A DNA stretch of 64,000 nt from Rhabdophis nuchalis. Its lineage: Eukaryota; Chordata; Lepidosauria; Squamata; Natricidae. Below the pieces are notes generated by a model. The model was not told where the DNA came from. It saw only the letters and a program-made list of their open reading frames with translations, and did not search any database. A program made the position numbers and the translations under genes. The stretch is from the NCBI GenBank assembly GCA_039707465.1, contig CM077643.1, forward strand, positions 321,599,919 through 321,663,918, in the 5' to 3' direction. This document shows, in pieces, positions 25,301 through 37,100 of the stretch (positions within the stretch are counted from its first letter, which is position 1; each line of letters starts with the position of its first letter).

Positions 25301-28155
25301 GTGGGTGAAATTTAGAGAACCGGTGAGAGGGGGTTCCACCGGCGTACCTGGAAGTAAATCTGGCCCGCTGCTACTAGTGACTATTGACCCAACGGGAAGG
25401 AAAGGAAAGGAAGGAAGGAAGGAAGGAAGGAAGGAAGGAAGGAAGGAAGGAAGGAAGGAAGGAAGGAAGGAAGAATTTATTATCACAATTGAGTCCAAAA
25501 TTTTGGTTGCTAAGCAAGAGCGTTGTTAAATGAGTTTCACCACATTTTAAAAGGTGGCCACTCCCACCCTGTCACATGACTACCAAGCCACGCCCACAAA
25601 ATAGGCCACACCTACAGAGTAGGTTCTAAAAAATTTGAAACCCACCACTGCTTCCATCCTTCTGAAGTAAAACAAGGACCCAGATTGTTGGGGGCAATAG
25701 GCCTGGCTCTGTAAACTGCTTAGAGAAGTCTGTAAACCACTATGAAGCAGTATATAAGTCTAAGCACTATTGGTGATACTATTAGCTCGAAGTGAACATC
25801 TGTCTTGTTTGGTGGTTTGCAGTGACTAAATCCTGCTGCACAATGAATTAATTAAAAGTGTGAGAATCTGCAGAGCTAAATAGACTCCTTCCTTTTGCGT
25901 AACTGTAGGAAAGATGGCAAAAGGAAGGACCGCAGAGAGATCTAATTAAAGCAGTTCCTTGCATTACTCATCCTCCTTCTCAGCAATCTAGCTGGACTCT
26001 GGCCTTGCCCAGGCAATTGATGGCTAATATTTAAAAACCCAGGATAATTTATAATTTGTATTGGTGCTCCGAAGTTCAAATGAAAGAGAGAACTGGTTGC
26101 AAAAGCTAGAATGTGTGTCATGTGATATAAACCTGACAGGATAAAGAGATATCCCCACCTGCAGTTCCAATTTGTAGCAGGTTTTTTTTTTTAAAGTATA
26201 ACTTTGGGGGAAATCCAGAAAATATAGAAAAATATAGTTTTTTTCAAAACATTTTTTGCAGCTGCAACACATACGTACGGTATGTGTTAAATTCCACACA
26301 CAAGAAAAAAAAAAGTACCAATAAATGCACAAATGTATACAGAAAAATTTAACTCTGAAAACCAATGTTAAAAAAAGCAAAACATTCATGATTCTTGACT
26401 GCCCTGCCTCTCCGGAGTCTAAAATATGCTATTAGAAGTTTGAAAAATATTTAATCTGTAGTGAATTTGTGTTGATAAAGCATGTAAACCCATAAGTGTT
26501 CTCCTCCAAATATCATCCAACGCAGTAAAAATAAGTGTTTATTTTGCTTCACTGGGTTAATCAAGAGAGCAAAATTTGGTTCTTTCCCCACCAGAATAGA
26601 TGTTTACAGGCAGTATGTTAGCCTTCACTTCAGCCATTGTGTCAGTAGCATTTTGATCTGCACAAAATGCAATGATACCATCCATGACAAATAATCTTCC
26701 AACCTGGGATGGGCTGCTACAGTTTCGGCCGGGTTCGGGAGAACCCTTAGCTAACATTATGGCCAGTTTGGAGAACCTCCAAATTCCCCCCGTGGATTTC
26801 CCCTCCCCTCCCACCCTGCCCAGCCCCTCCCCTCCCAGGAGTCTCCACACAGCCTGTTTTGGAACGCCAGGAAAGTGCAGGGCCCATGCGGAGGCTCAGG
26901 GAGGGGAATATGGGCCTCTTGGAAGTTCCAGAAGGCCAGAAATGGACCTATTTCCAGCCTCCGGAAGGCTTTCGGAACCCGGGGGAGGCCCCCGCCGTGG
27001 TGTAGGAGGCCAACTAGGCCATGCCAACCATGGCCATGCCCACCCAGCAACTGGGCAGAGAACCCGTTGCTGAAATTTTTGAAGCCCACCCCTGCTTCCA
27101 ACCTCTATTTGGTTATGGTTAAGGAAGGAAGAATCCTGACTTTATGAAACAGTCTTTCCGCTATTAAACATCTATTTTATTCTGTTCTACTAAGAAGTTT
27201 GTTTTCATGTTTAGCCAGAATCTGCTTCCTCTGCAAATTCCACACAGTAGTCCTACTTTAACTTTGGGATAAGTGCCAAAAGATATGTCTACTGTTTGTG
27301 ATCTGTAACAAAAAACAGAGAGCAGTTAATACATAGGAATGGAGAAGAGAGACAGGAACCTCAGTGGACATGCATGCTGAATAGACGATTCCTAACCAAA
27401 TCTTCTCAGTTTGAAATGGTTCCTGACATGGGCAGCATTGAGAAGCATCTAAGAATGAACTGATAATTGCTTTAAAAAAGCACAGTTACAATTAAGCAAT
27501 CTATTCACTGTATTAATTTCTGTGAACATTGGCTCATGTCGTCCTCTGATAATCCCTGGATTTTCTTGCAATTTTATGCTGTTTTGATTTTTTTTAAAAA
27601 TGTTGGATACTGGCAGGAATTTATGCTTTCTTTTCTTTGTGCTAAATAATAGCGAATAAGATTCAATTTTCCCCAATCCATGATCTAAAATCAAATCTGA
27701 GCAGGATGCCTTAGACCAGTTTGGACTATGATAGGTTCTTTCCTCAGCAATTGGCTAACCCTGGGTCAAGCTGAATTTTCTCTTGCTGGCCCTTGTTTCA
27801 TTTCTTGAAAAATACATTGATTTCCCCAAGACTGTAGTATTCCAGTTTTGTTAAGTATTCTGAAACTGAAAGGATTGCTGAAATTTTTCCTGTTCCCACT
27901 GAGTATTTTGCTGTAAAATAATTCTAGATGCTCTAAGTTTTATTAAAAATATCATTATATATATATGTATATTTTCTAAGACCTGTTGCAGATGTTGTGG
28001 AATTCTTGGAGCTTGTTAACCAGGGTCTACAGCTGAGGGCCAAACACTCAACCCTTGTACATTCTGATTCATCTCGTTCACACCTGGTGATAACTTTGAC
28101 AATAATCATCAAGGCTGCCTCAGAGGATAATTTTGGTAAGAAGGTAATACTTCTA

Positions 28156-28194
<39 letters not shown>

Positions 28195-31100
28195 TTAGTA
28201 TTATGAGTTGACCAATAAATAAATCAAAGAGACTAGGATAGATCTATTTCGAGCTTATTAGCTCTCATCAACTAGTCATACTCTTACTGGGATTCGAACC
28301 GAGGCTGTATTGCATATCAGGCAGGAGCCTTTTAAAACATTCAGCCAGCCAATGAGAGCTAAAAAGCTCGAAATAGATCTATCCTAGTCTCTCTGATTTA
28401 TTTATGGATCAGCTCATAAAACTAACACACACACACACAATAAGATTTCATGTGTTCGTGTGATTTCATGAAGTCCTTGCTCATTAAGAGTAAGTGGGAT
28501 TGGAAACTCTCAAAGGTGCTTTTTCAAGAGGCAACTGGACTTTCTGTTTTTTCTTTGAAGACGTTTTTCTTCTTGTCCAAGAAGCTTCTTCAGCTCTGAA
28601 GAAGTACCTTTGGGACAACTATGACTTAGATGACTGAAAATCTCCATAAATGATTGGAAACTGTTGCTAAGCAACAGAGCTCTGTTGCTAAATGTGTTGT
28701 CATGTGATTATACCACTTAGTGACAGCAGTTCCAGGAATCTCAGTTGCTGTCATTAAACAAGGACTATGCAGGTCGTTAAGGGAGGATATCATGCGACTA
28801 CCACTTTAATTTTCCTGCTGGCTTCACTATTGACTCAGGAAAATTGCAATCACAATTCGGGACACTGGGAGGTTGAGATGTAATGGCAAACCAGTCATCA
28901 AGTGCCTGAATTGCGATCATGTGACTGTGGGGACTTTGTAACCATTGCAACTATGAAGACTGGTCATATGTACCATTCATTCGGCAGCATCATGACTTTG
29001 AATAGTTGCTGAACAAGTGGTCATTTAATGAAGACTTCCTGCACTCTGCCTTTTTTCTGCGTGTGGCATTGTGATCTTGCCCTATGATGCTGCGAAAAGC
29101 ATTTGATTATGTAGACCAGGGGTCCCCAACCTTTGCAACTTTAAGTCTGAAGGACTTCCGCTCCCAGAATTCTCCAGCCAGCAAAGCTGGCTGGAGAAGT
29201 CTGGGAACTGAAGTCCTTCAGACTTAAAGTTGCAAAGGTTGGGGACCCCTGATGTAGACACTTCTGAAATTTCCTGAACATTGACACAATTGTGTGTGGG
29301 GAGGGAGGGGGATATATAATTCCTAAGGAGTACTTTCCATACCCCAACAACAATACAACAAAAGTGTTTAAATTCTATTAGTGGAGTTATCTTCAAGAGG
29401 TCTTCTTCTACTAACAGCTGGACAGGTCCATAATGAGACAGAAGATTCCTTAAATAGTCAGACTTTAAGCCTAAAGGGATTTCAAGTTCAAATGTGTAAA
29501 CAATTGGCAAGCACCCATACCTTTTGGGCAGGCATCATATTATCCTGTGTCTAGCCTTTTGTTATTAGACTAGCCGTCACATTTTTAGCCTTAGGTCTGC
29601 AGATGTTTTGAAATAATTCGAGTCTATTGTATGTTTAACTTTGCAGGTTCAAAATAATCTTTTCCCCCCCTTATTATTATCCAGTTCCTCCCTGGACAGG
29701 TGACCATTCTAGTCAAAAACTAGGTAAAGAACATTTCTTCACTTCTGCTTGCTCTTCTAGAGCTTGTTCACCAGCGCAGCTCTCCAGGGAGTCTGTGGAG
29801 AGACGGAAGCAAATGCGAACAAAACTTCAGCTGGTGGATTTGGCTGGTAGCGAAAGTGTTGGTAAGTTAGTCTTTGGAGTAAAACCATCCTATTCTTGTG
29901 AAGAGTTTTCATTTAGCTTCCGAAGCAGTGGTGGGTTGCAGGCAGTACGCCTCAGTACGGGTGTACCAGAGCCTGCCTAGAGCACCGGATACCCGCCCAC
30001 CCTTACCTGTCTTTTAAGGCTTCCATGTTTCTGTGCATGCACATAGCACATACAACACCTGTGCGATGCTCCGCTGAGCAGCTGGAGCATCGCGGAGGTT
30101 TGCAAAAGCGCCACTGGAAGCGCAATGCACATGCATGTGGGTGATGCCGGGCCCATTCCCGTCTGGACTACTGTAATGTTCTCTACATGGGGCTCCCCTT
30201 GAGGTGCACCCGGAGACTACAGTTAGTGCAGAATGCGGCCACGCGGGGGATTCTGGGAGCCTCACGGCACTCCCACGTAACACCTCTCCTGTGCGAGCTG
30301 CACTGGCTGCCTGTGGCCTTCCGGGTGCGCTTCAAGGTGTTGATAACCATCTTTAAAACGCTCCATGGCACGGGGCCTAGTTATTTGCGGGACCGCATCC
30401 TGCCTCATGCATCCCTGCGTCCGATTCGCTCCCACAGAGAGGGACTCCTCCGGGCGCCGTCCGCCGGGCAATGCCGGCTGGCGACTCCTAGGGGAAGGGC
30501 CTTCTCTGTGGCGGGCCCAGCCCTCTGGAATGACCTACCCCCCAAACTCAGGACCATCACGGACCTTCGCTCCTTCTGCAAACACCTGAAGACTCACCTC
30601 TTCCATTTAGCCGGCCTGGCCTAGTCCCCCCCCCCCCCCCCCCCGTTTAGCCACTAGTAGACTGAGTTTTAAATTGTTTCTAATTAGATTTTAATGGGTC
30701 AATAGATTTTAGGGTATTTTTAGCACAGGGTAATGAATTTAATACGTTTTTAACATGTAGTTTATGTACTGATTTCTGTCATTGCATATTTTATATTTCT
30801 GTTTTAATTCTTGTGCACCGCCCTGAGTCCCCTTGGGGAGAGAGGTGTGGTTATATAAATTTAAATTAAATTAAATTAAATTAAATTCCAACCGTACCAG
30901 TTGGAACAGGATCTGGAACCCACCACTGTTTCGAAGGTACATGCAACATATGGAAGCTCCAAGGATCGTATCAGAAATCCATCAAATTAGACTTTTTAAG
31001 TCAAGCTGGTGAATGGGAAACAGGGAATGCTCAAGCAGCCCCTCAAACCACATTTGTTTTTGTATCAGTGGACAGGAAAAGATCAGGGGTGGAAAAAGGC

Positions 31101-34100
31101 TCTCTCCCCCCCCCCCCTTCCATTTGTTCTGAGATTGGATTTATATTAAATTGCTTTGTTAAATCTCTTGGAAGTTTGACATTTTTCTTCTGTTTCTTAT
31201 TTTGGTAAGAAACCCACTGAAAATGTCACCACCTTTATTTAATAGTTTGAAGCCAATTTTAGCACCATGCTCACGAGGAAGCCAGGAGGCAGATAATGGG
31301 CTGTTGCCGGCTACTATTGTAGAATATCCTCACTTTGGTTGCTTAATATTTATGGAATACTTATTCTCCTGAAAAAGTCAGAGTTCCAAACTACCCTCCA
31401 ATCAGAGAGACAGAGACAGAGGTGGAGCCGTGATGGTCCTGAGTTTGGGGGGTAGGTCATTCCAGAGGGCTGGGCCCACCACAGAGAAGGCCCTTCCCCT
31501 AGGAGTCGCCAGCCGGCATTGCCCATCAGCCATCAGATGGAGAGTCAACCGCCCCCAGGTCTGGAGGTGGCTGATGAGGAATATGAGGAACTGCTGTGTC
31601 CAGTGCAGAAGTGCAGAAGGCAGTGGAGAGGAGAGCAATGGAAATCTGTAGGCCGGTCCTTGGGACAGAAGAGCCACTGCTGCTAGCAAAGGCCCACCCT
31701 AGCTCTGGGGATAAAAGGCTGGGGTGGAGATGAATAGATGTGGCAGACAACTATTCATCTCCCTGCTGAACAGACTTGTTAGCCTGCTATGTGAGAGAAA
31801 CATTTTGCCGGAGCTGCAGGCACTCCTCAGAAAGGAATCATTGCTTCAACTACAGAGAGTTTGTTGTGCTTGGGGAGCTGGGTCAGAACAGAAGCTTTCT
31901 CAATGCCAGTCCATAGAATCTCATACTATCTTCCTATTCTCTTTTCCTACCCTGCAAATAGTCAGCATTTTGAATTGGTAGAATGATCAACCTCTAATCC
32001 CATTTTGAAGTGGTTTTTCTGACTCAAAATCTTTGGCAAAACTTAGCATTCTACTATGCCTGCTAATATTTTTTATTGACGGATGGTTTGTTGCAGTGGT
32101 GGGTTGCAGGCGGTACGCCTGCCTGGAGCACCGGATACCGTTCCGGTACAGTGCTCCAGAAGGCCCACCCACCCGCCCGCCATCCTTACCTGTATTTGAA
32201 CTCTTTGGCGCTTCCGCACACGTGCACAGCACGTACAGCGCCTGTGCAACGCTCCACCGAGCAGCTGGAGCATCATGGAGGCTCGTGAAGGCATCGCTGG
32301 AGAGTAGGACTCATGTGTGCACTGTGCACGTGTGCGTGCGCACTGCACACATTTATTTGGTGGACACTGGGCCCTGTTCCACCGTACCGGTTGCGCTGGG
32401 ATCCAGAACCCACCACTGATGAGTTGGCTGTATAAAAACCATCACCCATGAAATCAGTTCATTTTTCATATATACACTAGGCCCAGTCTCTTCATCTGGA
32501 AATGCAAGGGAGTCCCTTCGATGAACAAATCACCCCAATAAGTTAGCTTTCTAATTCCTCAGCCATGATGCCAAGTCAAGGAAGCTATGTTTGTGTTACT
32601 GCTGACAGTCCTGCAGGACTATTATATTGGCTGTGTTAAACCCATTTAGAGAGCTTGCATGTTAAGATTTTGCTGTTTAAGCAAAAATATTTGATATAGG
32701 ATCTCCTGCCACGGGCCGGAGATTGGACGAGAATAACTTCAGTATCACTTCCCACCCTATTATTCTATGTTCTATGTAAATATGCCACATATTTGTTAAA
32801 ACACACACTTAATTTGTAAAGACTTAATGCTTTGGAGAAGACTCAAAAGACTGGGCAAGATGGAGGGAAAGAGAAAGAGGACAGCCAGCAGCAAATTAGA
32901 TGGATTCAGTTCCATGGTCAATGAGTTTTAGAAGACCTGAATATCCAGATTAGGGACAGGTTGTCATGGAGAAATCTATCTCTGATCACTGGAGTTGAAA
33001 ATGACATGATAACACATAACCAATTAGCAGAAATAAAAATTTTTGAGTCTCCTTATGGAAAATAGTAGTAAGAATATTAATGGTTTTTATAAACAATTTG
33101 TTGTTTTCCTTAGCTTCTCCTTTTCCCAAATATTTTCTTCCTTTTTTAAAAGCATAGGGTTTTTTTCTCTCCCCACAAATTCTGATCATTTCCTAAAGTA
33201 CAAGCTTTCTTACCAGTAAAAGCCACTTAGTTAAATGTAACCTTCCAGAAATAATGTTTTGAAAACTGAACTAGGTTATAAAAGCACACTTTTTATGGCT
33301 GCCAAGTACTCCCCCCCGCCCCCTTTGGTGACTGTTTTAAGAGTAAATAGTGAACTTTAAAAATAACTTTAAAGTTTGCTTTTTACACCAAAATGCAGTT
33401 GAACCACATTATACATTTCCACCATTCACTGATGAGAACCATTTGATGGTCTTTTCCTACGGAAATCCAGATCTTGGTGGGAATCACATCGCATCATTAA
33501 CTGCAGGGATTAATACCAATTTGCCTATATTAACATTTACATAATAAATAGATTAACATAGTAACCCTAAACACATTTATTCAGAATTAAATCCAGCTGT
33601 ATTCCGGGGGTTTCTGCCTCAACTCCATGTTAGGATTGCAATTGTGCTCTTAATCAGGATTATAGGAGAAATTTGCTGAAGCGATAAAGAGAAGGCAGAG
33701 AAACATTTTACTTCTCTAACACTGAGAACAATCTTATCATGATTTTCTCTATCACAAAATGTGTCATATTGTGGATATGCGTTTACCAGAAGTTGAATTT
33801 TAAAGCTGAAGAATTTATTTGAATTGATCATTGAGCTGTGAGACTGTCAGGTCAGAGTAATATTTGTGGCCAGTGATTCCCTCCTGTGGTAAATGCTGGT
33901 TTGGTTCAGTTGGGACAGAGTTTGTTTGGAAGCTGTCCAGAGTTTAACATAACATGGGCAGCCATGTAAATATCTTAAATAAATAAATACTGTCTTAAAA
34001 ATAATGAGAATTGAACTTCTATGCAAAAATAAATATATTAAATTAATCTGTGCTTATTTTAGGTATGTACTTACCAGCAAAGTGCCTTCCTGCCATTGTT

Positions 34101-37100
34101 TATATTACTGTCTTTACATTGATATCGATATATCTCAAGCATGTTTTAAAGTTGACTGTATTAAAATTTGTCTCCCACATTTTCATTGAAAACAACTCAA
34201 TTCCAAAGCGAGGAGAAGAATTGTTGCACTTGTAAGCTTTGCATGGATCACATAAATTAACTATATATCCTTTATTATTTAGATTAATTTTTTTACTAAT
34301 CTGGTTCTCTTTAAATATGGTGCCATCTTTAAATATGGTGGCATTACATTTCTCAAACTACATTTAGCACATACTAAGCAACATGGTCACTGATGTCTAG
34401 GGATTCTGGGAGTTGAAGTCCCATACGAAGGGCATCGGCCTGAGAAAAGTTGAAGCAACTTATTTCATAGATTTTAACAAAAGCACTAAAAGTGCTTTTG
34501 TGTTCTGATGGTATGGATTATATATTTACTTCTTTAACCTTGAGTAAAGCCAAAGTATAAATCAATAAGTTTATTTATAGTTTGTAGTGTTTCCTGCTAC
34601 ACAGTTTCTTCAGTTATATTCATTTCTTGTTCATTGCCTGTTTATATGACATCATGCCAAGATAAGACTTTCTCCATGATGATCTGTCCCTAACCTGGTC
34701 CTTCAGTTCTTCCAATGTTGTATCATCACTACTATACTTGAATCTATCCACCTTGATCATCATCGTCTCCTCCTTCCTTCCAGTTTTCCCAGCAGTGAAG
34801 ATCTAGGTCTGTGATGGAAAACCTATGGCATGCATCCTACAGGTGACACACAGAGTCCTCTCTGTAGGCACATGAGCCATCGCCCCAGCTCAGCTCCATC
34901 GTGCATGTGGCTAGCTGGTTTTTGGATCTCTGCCATGCATGCGTGGAAGGGGGCGCATGTTGGAGGTGCACATGAATGTGTGGGGAGTGTGGCATACATG
35001 GGGGGGGGTTGCACATGCATGTACAGGGTGTGGGTCATGTACAGAGGCGCGTGTGCATGTGTGGGGGTGGGGGGAGCGCAGGGATCATGCATGCATGGAT
35101 GCATGTGCTGGAGTTGCACGTACATGTGCAGGGGTCAGGGCATTCAGGTTAGCCATCACTGATCTAGGTCTTCTCATAATATGTCCAAAGTAGGATAGTT
35201 TGAACTTGGTTATTTGTACCTTGAGTGAGAACTCTGCCTTGTTTTATTCAATGACTAGCTGTACCCGCCATGCATTGCTGTGGCCAAGTTTGGTTAAATG
35301 AAAAAGTTTCCCCTCATATACCCTCTCAGTGACCCCCTTCCTTCTTTGCCTCAGTTTCCCCTCCCTCCGTCCCCTCCCTCTCTTACTCTACCTACCTACC
35401 TACCTACCTACTGTATTTCTCCCCCCTCTCTCTATCCCTCTACCTATCTACCTACCTACCTACCTACTGTATTTTCCCTCTCTCCCTCTACCTACCTACC
35501 TACTGTATTTCTCCCTCTCTCTTGCCCTCTACCTACTTACCTACCTACTGTGGGGGGATGCAATGGCGGCAGGGGGAGTGGCGGGGCAGTGGTGGCAGGT
35601 CAGCTGCGGTGGGGGGAGCAGTGGCAGCGGTGGGGGAGTGGTGGGGGAGCAGTGGCAGGGGGAGCAGTGGCGGTGGGGAGGCAGCGGGGTGGCAGTGGCA
35701 GGGGCAGTGGCGGGGGTGAACAGCAGCGAGGGGGGCAATGGCAGCGGGGGCAGCGGCGGCGGGGGGGCAGCGGCGGCAGGGTGAGCAGCAGTGAGGGGGG
35801 CAATGGCAGCAGGGGGGCAGCGGCAGCAGGGGGGCAGCGGCGGAGGAGAGAGAGGGTGCTGAGGAGGCGACCATCGCGGATATGACACAGACTGCACATG
35901 CAAGTGATGTGAACTGAAAAGCGGCCGGGTGGGAGGGGCCGCAAAGGGGAGGGGGTGAGTGAGTGAGTGAGTGAGTGAGTGAGTGAGAAGAGCTGCAGTT
36001 GTACATTTGTGTGGCATGTACCTGGCACCGATGTGCCATCCACACAATCGGTATGTATCATTGGTGCTGCACTTGTAAGGAACATTGTATTAAAATTTGG
36101 TGGCAATTGATGCAGTAGTTTTTGAGATTAGCGTTTTTGAACAAACTCATAGTTAACTTTTTATTTATATAGATAAGTAAGTTTGTTTTCTTGGCTGTCC
36201 ACAGCATTCTCAAGAGACTTCGCCAATCTTTTGTCCAACAAAACTCAAATGTGGCAGATGCAGGAATTAAAATTATCAAATTATGCAAAACGTTTACTTT
36301 TGTTTTCAGGTGTTTTTTTTGTGTGATTATTGTCCCAGGTATGTCTGGTGTAACTGGGTCACTGTTGAGGGAGACCTCCTTCATTAATCGCAGTTTGTCT
36401 GCTCTAGCAGATGTACTTGGAGCCCTATCAGAGCAGAATTCCCACATTCCCTATCGAAATAGCAAACTTACACATTTGCTACAGGATGCCATAGGTGAGT
36501 TTAGCTTGGTACAATATAATATTTGTTTGCACAACTCTTATTAATACAATAAAGTTGTATTTCTATACCAATTTTCAAATGTATAGTTGATGTACAAGTC
36601 TGGTTTCAAGAATCAAAGGTGACTTTAATGATGCTAAATCCTTATTTTAAGCAAGGAGAGATACTAGATTTTCTTGTTGTTCATTTTTTTTCCTAGCAAG
36701 ATTTCTACTATGTCACATGCTTATTGAAAAATGAGATGGTTACCAGAATGAAAGAATAGCCCTTCTGGATCAGACTGAATCCATTATTGTGTTTCCCACA
36801 ATGACCATAACAGATGTTTCTGGACTGCTCACAAGCAAATGTAGATGAGAGCCAGTTTGGTCTAGTGATTATGGAACCAGGCTAGACAGCGTGAGACTAT
36901 GAGTTCTAGTCCTGTCTTAGCCTAAAAGCCAGCTTGGGCCAGTCACGCTCTCTTAGCCCAATTCACCTCACTGGGCTGTTACTGTAGGAAAAAACAGGAG
37001 GAAGAAGATGTGTTGGATATGTTCGTCACTAGTGGTGGGTTGTTAATATTTTTACTACCCGTTTGGGCACGCCCCGCATGCACTCGTGTGTGCAATGTTT

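Noticed and set aside
26672..27147. Overlapping open frames of 90-133 codons on both strands
   Set aside because: They lie inside the GC-rich hAT element 26704-27094, which has a perfect 8-bp duplication.
28341..28395. Second hammerhead in the right arm of the foldback, + strand
   Set aside because: Stem II and GAAA are present, but the core reads CCAATGA and the stem I 5' arm does not pair with CTAGTC.
30187..30624. 145-codon open frame as a possible host gene exon
   Set aside because: It is the C-terminus of a CR1/L2-clade reverse transcriptase, repeated at 4.9, 39.9, 46.7 and 12.5 kb.
31526..31950. Possible LTR or gene promoter (GATAAAAG near 31711)
   Set aside because: No matching inverted TG..CA ends or target duplication could be found; left unnamed.
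35298..36106. Several long overlapping open frames (up to 195 codons) on both strands
   Set aside because: They read through CTAC and GGCAG repeats where stop codons are rare by composition; open on both strands at once and without conserved motifs.
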